A stretch of DNA of 64,000 bases, from NCBI GenBank assembly GCA_963666705.2, contig CAXXKO010000026.1, positions 248,001 to 312,000 on the forward strand, given 5' to 3'. The notes beneath the pieces were generated by a model that saw only the letters and a list, made by a program, of their open reading frames with translations, was not told the origin of the DNA and made no database searches. Position 1 is the stretch's first letter. Each line of letters begins with the position of its first letter. Origin of the DNA: G963666705 sp963666705 (GTDB lineage Bacteria; Pseudomonadota; Alphaproteobacteria; CADEGL01). Position numbers and translations under genes: made by a program. This document shows positions 56,438-64,000 of the stretch, piece by piece.

Positions 56438-59080
56438 TTGGAACGGGGTGATACCCTCGCGCGGCTGATCGCCGACCTAGCGGCCCATGGCGAGAAGACC
56501 GCGATCCTGGCCATGGCCGCGGACGGCCCGCGGCGCTGGAGCTATGCCGAACTGGCCGCGGCCGCGGGGGCGATCGCCGGCGGCCTCGCGGCACGGGGTG
56601 CGGTGCCGGGGGAGCCGGTGGTGATCCTTGCCCCCAATTGCGCCGAGTGGGTGGTCGCCCGCCTCGGCCTCATCACCGCCGGCGCGCCGGCCGTGCCGCT
56701 CGACGATCTGGTCGCGAATGCGGAGCTGGCTCGAATCATCGCCGACAGCGGCGCACGGCGCATCTTCACGACGTGGCCCTATGCCGAGCGCCTCGCCGCC
56801 CTCGGCCTCGCGGACGACCTGCACATCCACCGCCTCGACGACGACCCCGCGGGGCCGGGGGAGCACTGGCGCCACCTCGTGGCCGACGGCCCCCGCACGC
56901 AACCCGGTGCCGGACCGGAGGACATGGCCTCCCTCTTCTACACCTCGGGCACCACGGGCCTGCCCAAAGGCGTGCCCTTGAGCCACCGCAACATCGTCAC
57001 CAACCTCGTCGAGTTGCGCGCCCAGGGCTTCATCGACGCGGGGGACCGGGTCATGCTGCCGCTGCCGCTGCATCACGCCTATCCCTTCATCATCGGCATG
57101 CTGTGGCCGCTCTCCACCGGCGCCACGATCGTCCTGCCCGCGGGCCTGACCGGGCCGGAGATCGCGGCGGCGCTTCGCGACGGCCGGGCCACGGCCATGG
57201 TTGGTGTGCCGCGCCTCTACGACGGGCTGATCGCCGGGATCCGCGCCCGCGTAGCCGGCCGGGGCGCTCTCGCCCGCGCCCTGTTCGAGACCATGCTCGC
57301 CCTCTCGACGGCGGTGCGCCGCCGGCTCGGCCTGCGCCTCGGGCGCCGCCTCTTCGCCGCCCTTCACCACCAGTTAGCGCCGGACCTGCGCCTCCTCGGC
57401 TGCGGCGGCGCCCGGCTCGAGCCGGCCACCGAATGGGCGCTCGAGGCGCTGGGCTGGCAAGTCGCGACCGGCTACGGCCTTGTCGAGACCACCTCGATCG
57501 CCACCTTCAACCCGCGCGGCCGCTCCCGAGTGGGCAGCGCCGGGTGCCCCGTACGCGGCGTCGAGCTGCGGATCGACGACCCTGACCGCGAGGGCCGTGG
57601 GGAGATCCTGATCCGCGGCCCCACCGTCTTCACCGGCTACCGCAACGACCCCGAGGCCGATGCCGACGCCTTCGCCGTCGACGGCTGGTTCCGCACGGGC
57701 GACCTCGGCCACCGCGACGCCGACGGCTACCTCTTCATCACCGGTCGGGCCAAGGAGCTGATCGTCATGCCGGGCGGCAAGAACGTGACGCCCGAGCTGG
57801 TCGAGGCCCACTACGCCCAGAGCCCCTTCATCGCCGAGATGGCGGTGCTCGAAGCCGGTGGCGCGCTCGTGGGACTGGTGGTGCCGGACCTCGACGCCTT
57901 GCGCGGCGCGCCGTCGAGCCGCCTCGGCGAAGTCATCCGCGTCTCCCTGGCCGAGCTTTCGCCTGGCCTCCCCTCCTTCCAGCGCATCTCGGGCTATGCC
58001 GTCACGCGTGAGGCGCTGCCCCGGACCCGCCTCGGCAAGTATCGGCGCTTCGCGCTCCCCGACATCTATCACCGGGCACGATCCAGCACCCCGGATGCCA
58101 CCCCGGCCGCCATGAGCGCCGCGGACGAGGCGCTCGTCGCGGGTCCGCGCGCGGGGCCGCTATGGGCGTTCATGCGTGCGCACTACCCCGACCGCCAGCT
58201 CTCCCTCGACACCGCGCCCCAGCTCGACCTCGGCATCGATTCCCTGGCGTGGATCGATCTGAGCGTGGAGATCGAGGCCGCGCTCGGCCTGCGTATCGAC
58301 GAAGACGCCATCGCCCGAATCGTCACCCTGCGCGATCTGCTCGAGGCCGCCGAGGCGGTGAGCGGGCGAGCCCCGGCCGGGCCGACGCGGCTCGACGCGG
58401 CCGAGCGCCGCTGGATCGAGCCGCGCGGGCCGGGCCACCTCGCCTTCGCCCGCGTGCTCCACATCGCTGACCGGCTGCTGATGCGCCTCTACTTCTCCCT
58501 CCAGGTGGTGGGGGCCGGGAACCTGCCCCGGTCGGGGCCGGTCGCGATCGTCGCCAACCACATCAGCGACCTCGACCCCCTGGTGGTATACGCGGCCCTG
58601 CCGTGGCCGCGCCTCGCCAATATCCACTGGGGCGGCGAGGCGAGCCGCCTCTTCTCGAGCCGGCCGCGCCGCGCCATCGCCCGCGCCACCAACATCTTCC
58701 CCGTGGACGACCGCGCTCCCGCCACCTCGCTCGCCTACGCCCGTGCCGTCCTCGATCGGGGCGACAGCCTGATCTGGTTCCCCGAGAGCTGGCGCTCGCC
58801 CGACGGCCGCTTGCAGCCCTTCCTGCCCGGCATCGGCGTGCTACTCGGCGAATTCCGGGGTGCCATCGTCCCCGCCGTCATTGAAGGGACGTTCGAGGCC
58901 ATGCCGCGGGGAAGCAGGCTGCCGCGACCTGTACGCGCCCGGGTGACATTCGGCGCGCCCACCACGGTCGAGGTCGCGCGCAGCCGGGGCACCGGCGAGA
59001 CGGATGCCGCGCGCATCGCCGCGGGCCTCCATGGGGTGGTGTCTGACCTGGCATCGCCGGCCCCGCGCCGGGACGGTTGA
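56438..59080 (+). CDS. Acyl ligase / carrier / PlsC acyltransferase fusion
   Basis: An 880-residue protein with three parts. Residues 1 to about 545 are an adenylate-forming acyl ligase: phosphate loop LFYTSGTTGLPKGVPLSH, GYGLVETTSIATFNP, GWFRTGDLGHRDADGYLFIT, RAKELIVMPGGKNVTPE and the catalytic lysine in RTRLGKYRRF. Around 570-640 is a phosphopantetheine carrier domain with the attachment Ser at about 602 (LDLGIDSLAW). From about 670 a PlsC-type acyltransferase follows with H-X4-D in VANHISDLDPL (about 706) and FPESWRSPDGRLQPFLPG. The likely job is to activate a fatty acid, hold it on its own carrier and pass it to a lysophospholipid or other hydroxyl. The E. coli Aas has the reverse order and no carrier. 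The start is TTG. Confidence 0.85.
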   Translation: MERGDTLARLIADLAAHGEKTAILAMAADGPRRWSYAELAAAAGAIAGGLAARGAVPGEPVVILAPNCAEWVVARLGLITAGAPAVPLDDLVANAELARIIADSGARRIFTTWPYAERLAALGLADDLHIHRLDDDPAGPGEHWRHLVADGPRTQPGAGPEDMASLFYTSGTTGLPKGVPLSHRNIVTNLVELRAQGFIDAGDRVMLPLPLHHAYPFIIGMLWPLSTGATIVLPAGLTGPEIAAALRDGRATAMVGVPRLYDGLIAGIRARVAGRGALARALFETMLALSTAVRRRLGLRLGRRLFAALHHQLAPDLRLLGCGGARLEPATEWALEALGWQVATGYGLVETTSIATFNPRGRSRVGSAGCPVRGVELRIDDPDREGRGEILIRGPTVFTGYRNDPEADADAFAVDGWFRTGDLGHRDADGYLFITGRAKELIVMPGGKNVTPELVEAHYAQSPFIAEMAVLEAGGALVGLVVPDLDALRGAPSSRLGEVIRVSLAELSPGLPSFQRISGYAVTREALPRTRLGKYRRFALPDIYHRARSSTPDATPAAMSAADEALVAGPRAGPLWAFMRAHYPDRQLSLDTAPQLDLGIDSLAWIDLSVEIEAALGLRIDEDAIARIVTLRDLLEAAEAVSGRAPAGPTRLDAAERRWIEPRGPGHLAFARVLHIADRLLMRLYFSLQVVGAGNLPRSGPVAIVANHISDLDPLVVYAALPWPRLANIHWGGEASRLFSSRPRRAIARATNIFPVDDRAPATSLAYARAVLDRGDSLIWFPESWRSPDGRLQPFLPGIGVLLGEFRGAIVPAVIEGTFEAMPRGSRLPRPVRARVTFGAPTTVEVARSRGTGETDAARIAAGLHGVVSDLASPAPRRDG

Positions 59081-59106
59081 TCCGGCGGCCGAGAGAGGCG
59101 ATCCTT

Positions 59107-61597
<2,491 letters not shown>

Positions 61598-61608
<11 letters not shown>

Positions 61609-61993
61609 GGCGGGTGCCGGCCCGGCCGAAGCGGCCGAATCCCGCCGGCTCGACCGCTGGCTCTGGTACGCGCGTTTCTGCAAGACCCGCGCGCTCGCCA
61701 CCCGCCTGTGCCAGGCGGGGAAGGTACGGGTCAACCGGATGCGGGTCCGCAAGCCCCACTACAGCGTCTGCGTTGGCGACGTCCTGACCTTTGCCCAGGG
61801 CCGCGACATCCGGGTCGTGCGCGTGCTGGCGCTCGGCGAGCGCCGCGGCCCGGCCACCGAAGCGCGCGCGCTTTACGAGGATTTGCGGCCCGATGCCGGG
61901 GCGCCTGGAGCGGTTCCAGTTCGACTGGAATCGCTCCAGGCCGCAAGGCGGCCCGCCGGTCGCCCGGCGCGCCCGCGCAGGCGCGGACCGTAG
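61598..61993 (+). CDS. S4-domain RNA-binding protein (Hsp15-like), tail replaced by a repeat
   Basis: A 131-residue S4-domain protein with RRLDRWLWYARFCKTRALAT, LCQAGKVRVNRMRVRKPHYS and VGDVLTFAQGRDIRVVRVLA, as in the ribosome-associated heat shock protein Hsp15/HslR. The TTG start with GGGGAG seven bases upstream overlaps the helicase stop, implying translational coupling; this helicase-S4-fdxA-carD order is common in alphaproteobacteria. From about residue 105 on (GAVPVRLESLQAARRPAGRP) the codons come from repeat copy C, so the native C-terminal tail has been replaced. The RNA-binding part is complete. Confidence 0.88.
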
Positions 61994-62054
61994 CGTCCGC
62001 TGCCGCGAGCGACAAAACGCTAGAGTGGGTCCGATCTAAGCGGAACCGCTCTAG
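61909..62054 (-). repeat. Dispersed 147-bp palindromic repeat, copy C (inverted)
   Basis: Third copy, on the opposite strand. On the minus strand it begins at 62054 with CTAGAGCGGTTCCGCTTAGA, has the CGGACCCACTCTAGCG arm and the GGCGGGCCGCCTTGCGGCC core, and ends with hairpin GATTCCAG-TCGAA-CTGGAACC and GCTCC near 61914. It overlaps two genes: it codes the last 28 codons of the S4 protein and its CTAG edge gives the TAG stop of the DUF938 methyltransferase. By eye, copies A, B and C share most positions, with the core strictly conserved. Confidence 0.85.
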
Positions 62055-62677
62055 CCGACCCGGCCATAGAGCAGCGTGAGGTTGTTGGCCGGCATGGCGA
62101 TCGCGCGCACGAAGTTGAAGCCGCTATTCTCCGCGCGGGCGCTGACCGCCTCCAGATCGCGCACGCCCCAGACCGGGTCGTAGGCGCGCAGCATGCGGTC
62201 GAATGACTCGTTGCTCGGCGCCGTGGGCGCGCCGCCGACCCGGAAAGGGCCGTAGAGGGCGAGCGGGGCGCCGGGCGCCAACAGCCGGGCGGCGCCGGCG
62301 AAGAGCCCCTCGCACGCGGCCCAGGGCGCTATGTGCAGGAGGTTGATCGCGATCACCGCCGCGAATGGCCCCAGTGCCCGGTCGGCGGTATCGCCCCAGC
62401 TATCGCGCGTGACGTCGATTTCGGCCGGCGGGCGGAGGTTCGCAAGCCCGGCCGCCTCCCGGTAGTGGGCGATGGCGGCGAGCATCTCCGGGTCGCACTC
62501 GCTTGGCTGCCAGGCCAGCCGGGGCATCTCATGGGCGAGCCAAGCGGCGTGCTCCCCGGTCCCGCTGGCGATCTCGAGCACGCACCCGGCGCGCGGCAGG
62601 GCACGCTCGAGGACGCGGGCGATGGGCCCGCGGTTGCGGGCCGTGGCGGGGCTGTACGGAAGACCGAGACGAGACAT
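62051..62677 (-). CDS. DUF938 family SAM-dependent methyltransferase-like protein
   Basis: A 208-residue protein beginning MSRLGLPYSPATARNRGPIA, the conserved DUF938 start, then SAM motif I VLEIASGTGEHAAWLA, the acidic loop QPSECDPEMLAAIAHYRE, AVIAINLLHIAPWAACEGL, LALYGPFRVGGAPTAPSNES and the FDRMLRAYDPVWGVRDLEAV region. The fold is a class I methyltransferase; the substrate is not known. The frame is open 207 bp further upstream but that is not homologous. Its TAG stop is inside the CTAG edge of repeat copy C. Convergent with the S4 gene. Confidence 0.9.
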   Translation of the reverse strand: MSRLGLPYSPATARNRGPIARVLERALPRAGCVLEIASGTGEHAAWLAHEMPRLAWQPSECDPEMLAAIAHYREAAGLANLRPPAEIDVTRDSWGDTADRALGPFAAVIAINLLHIAPWAACEGLFAGAARLLAPGAPLALYGPFRVGGAPTAPSNESFDRMLRAYDPVWGVRDLEAVSARAENSGFNFVRAIAMPANNLTLLYGRVG

Positions 62678-62770
62678 GGGGCGGCAGGCTATTTGCCGCG
62701 CGCCCACGCGGCAACCCCGCCCGCATCCGCCGGTTGATGGGGCGGCGCTCTTCGTGTTACCTCCACGGCC

Positions 62771-63256
62771 ATGATCGAGCGACTCAAGTCTCTGTTCGCG
62801 GCCCGGGCCGACGCGCCCGAAGGCAAGCGGCCCCGGGTAACCCATGACGGGCTGCAACTCGCCGCCGCCGTCCTCCTGTGCCATGCGGCGCGCATGGACG
62901 ACGACTTCGCCGAGTCGGAGAGGGCGGCCATCCGCGCCCTTCTGCGGGCGCGCTTCGGCCTATCCGCCGAGGATGCCGACGCCCTCGTCGAGGCGGCGGA
63001 CGAGCAGGCATCGAGCACGGTCGACCTGTGGGGCTACGCCCGGCTTGTCAAGAATGGCTTCTCCCACGAGGAGCGCGTCCAGCTCATCGAAATGCTGTGG
63101 GAGGTCGCTTACGCGGACGGCGTCCTGCATGACTACGAAGCGCACTTGCTGCGGCGCATCGCCGGCCTTATATACGTCTCCGACCATGAGCGCGGTGCCG
63201 CCCGGAAACGCGTGCTCGTACGCTTGGGCGTGGGCGGAACGCAGAAGCGGCCTTGA
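62771..63256 (+). CDS. TerB-family protein
   Basis: A 161-residue all-helical protein of the TerB/DjlA N-terminal type. It has two acidic, metal-binding-like helix pairs: HAARMDDDFAESERAAIRAL and EVAYADGVLHDYEAHLLRRI, plus GFSHEERVQLIEMLW between them. TerB proteins are linked to tellurite and stress responses, but such stand-alone copies in alphaproteobacteria are of unknown use. It lies 72 bp upstream of fdxA in the same direction. Confidence 0.85.
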   Translation: MIERLKSLFAARADAPEGKRPRVTHDGLQLAAAVLLCHAARMDDDFAESERAAIRALLRARFGLSAEDADALVEAADEQASSTVDLWGYARLVKNGFSHEERVQLIEMLWEVAYADGVLHDYEAHLLRRIAGLIYVSDHERGAARKRVLVRLGVGGTQKRP

Positions 63257-63328
63257 GGAAGTGCCGCGGCGCGTAACATCAGCCGGCCGCTGGCGCAAGC
63301 CGGCCAAGCCGGAAGACCGGAGATTGGC

Positions 63329-63667
63329 ATGACCTACGTCGTCATCGATGCGTGCATCAAGTGCAAGTACATGGATTGCGTCGAAGTGTGTCCGGTGGAC
63401 TGCTTCTATGAAGGCGAGAACATGGTGGTCATCCATCCCGACGAATGCATCGATTGCGGGGTCTGCGAGCCCGAATGCCCGGTCGAGGCCATCATCCCGG
63501 ACACCGAGGGCGATGTGGATGCATGGGTCGAGCACAACCGGAAGTATTCGGAGCTGTGGCCCGTTATTACGCGCATTGGCCAAGTCCCGGCCGACGCCGC
63601 CGAATGGGAAGGCGTGAAGAACAAGCTGGAGAACCACTTCAGCCCCAATCCGGCCAAGCGCGACTGA
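63329..63667 (+). CDS. fdxA: Seven-iron ferredoxin FdxA
   Basis: A small electron carrier with one 3Fe-4S and one 4Fe-4S cluster. In the 112-residue chain Cys9, Cys17 and Cys50 fit the 3Fe-4S ligands and Cys21, Cys40, Cys43 and Cys46 the 4Fe-4S ligands, the spacing of Azotobacter-type ferredoxin I. Key segments are VIDACIKCKYMDCVEVCPVD and DECIDCGVCEPECPVEAI. The C-terminal extension (NRKYSELWPVITRIGQVPAD) is as in alphaproteobacterial FdxA. A hairpin terminator and the carD gene follow, the usual order. Confidence 0.96.
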   Translation: MTYVVIDACIKCKYMDCVEVCPVDCFYEGENMVVIHPDECIDCGVCEPECPVEAIIPDTEGDVDAWVEHNRKYSELWPVITRIGQVPADAAEWEGVKNKLENHFSPNPAKRD

Positions 63668-63787
63668 CCCGGCGGTGAAGGCCGCCGGCGTTCGCGCGGC
63701 CGAGGGCTCGCGGGCCTGACGGGGGACGATCAGGGGTTTCCCCTGTCTTTTCGCCTAAAAATATGGTATAAGGAACGCATCGGGTCC

Positions 63788-63810
63788 AAACACGGCGTCG
63801 CGCCGTGTTT
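63788..63810 (+). terminator. Terminator-like hairpin after fdxA
   Basis: AAACACGGCG-TCG-CGCCGTGTTT is a perfect 10-bp stem followed by CCTTTGTGTT. It lies 120 bp after fdxA and about 150 bp before carD, in an AT-richer spacer (AAAAATATGGTATAAGG at about 63757-63773 could be a -10 region). It probably ends the fdxA message, or sits in the 5' leader of carD if that promoter is upstream of it. Confidence 0.6.
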
Positions 63811-63957
63811 CCTTTGTGTTCTAAGATCCTGGAAGGGCCGTTCTTCCATAGGGAGGATCGGAACACGGGTCCGGCTGAATGCCGGGCGCCGGGAAGGTAA
63901 ACCTCGCCGCTGAATTGGACCGGTTCGGTGGCGCCGAAGCTGTGGAGAAGAAACCGA

Positions 63958-64000
63958 ATGGCAAGTGACGGTTTTACCAAGGGTGAATTCGTGGTCTATC
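63958..64000 (+). CDS. carD: CarD-family transcriptional regulator, 5' end only
   Basis: Only the first 14 codons are in the window: MASDGFTKGEFVVY. They fit the start of alphaproteobacterial CarD, whose N-terminal Tudor-like domain binds RNA polymerase beta. A GGAGAAG Shine-Dalgarno lies 7 bp before the ATG. The fdxA-carD gene order supports the call. The gene runs off the right edge. Confidence 0.8.
   Translation, partial: MASDGFTKGEFVVY

Overview
The window looks like one 64-kb stretch of chromosome from a very GC-rich alphaproteobacterium, most likely Rhodospirillales-like. This rests on gene content and synteny read by eye: a SUV3-type helicase, S4-domain protein, fdxA and carD in a row at the right end, a TipF-like EAL protein, a large TM-anchored coiled-coil polarity-type protein, and a single-chain methylmalonyl-CoA mutase. 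No rRNA, tRNA, CRISPR array, integrase or phage structural gene was seen.

Layout. (1) 1-12.4 kb is a decaying region: a TPR/heptosyltransferase-like gene is split by an IS21-family element (930-3499) and also frameshifted. A very large exported protein (discoidin-like domains, PPC, two VWA domains, TPR, nuclease-like tail) is broken by an in-frame amber codon and frameshifts, next to an exported transglutaminase-fold protein. (2) 12.4-24.7 kb is mostly core: a class IV aminotransferase, an S24 repressor, pyrD, a degenerate EAL protein, a HAD hydrolase, a TetR regulator, methylmalonyl-CoA mutase and a 1319-residue coiled-coil membrane protein. (3) 24.7-32.5 kb holds a MITE-like element, a DUF1989 protein, an Atm1-type ABC exporter, an M24 peptidase pseudogene, and a D-hydantoinase/D-carbamoylase pair now separated by a small repeat and an IS5-family (IS427-type) element. 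(4) 31.7-39.1 kb is a possible sugar or glycoconjugate modification region: formyltransferase, TPR O-GlcNAc-transferase-like protein, DegT aminotransferase, PaaK-like ligase, NeuD-like acyltransferase and a D-2-hydroxyacid dehydrogenase. An intact IS1595-family element follows. (5) 41.4-49.3 kb is an aerobic benzoyl-CoA (box) pathway locus: divergent operons with benzoate-CoA ligase, a BadI-like ring hydrolase, an alpha/beta hydrolase and a flavodoxin on one side, and boxR-boxC-boxB on the other. boxA is absent and the flavodoxin may stand in for it. (6) 49.4-64 kb is housekeeping: acnA, a nitroreductase, htpG, pcm, an unusual three-domain ligase-carrier-acyltransferase protein, the SUV3 helicase, S4 protein, a DUF938 methyltransferase, terB, fdxA and the start of carD.

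The most unusual pattern concerns small repeats. A ~147-bp element occurs three times (29128, 38044, 61909). In each case one terminus, bearing (C)TAGAGCG or a variant, supplies the TAG stop codon of a neighbouring minus-strand gene. A different 270-bp MITE with 36-bp perfect inverted repeats does the same at 24957, and the IS5 element entered the CTAG at the edge of one repeat copy. One repeat copy also encodes the C-terminal tail of the S4 protein. Mobile DNA here appears to target CTAG sites that double as stop codons.
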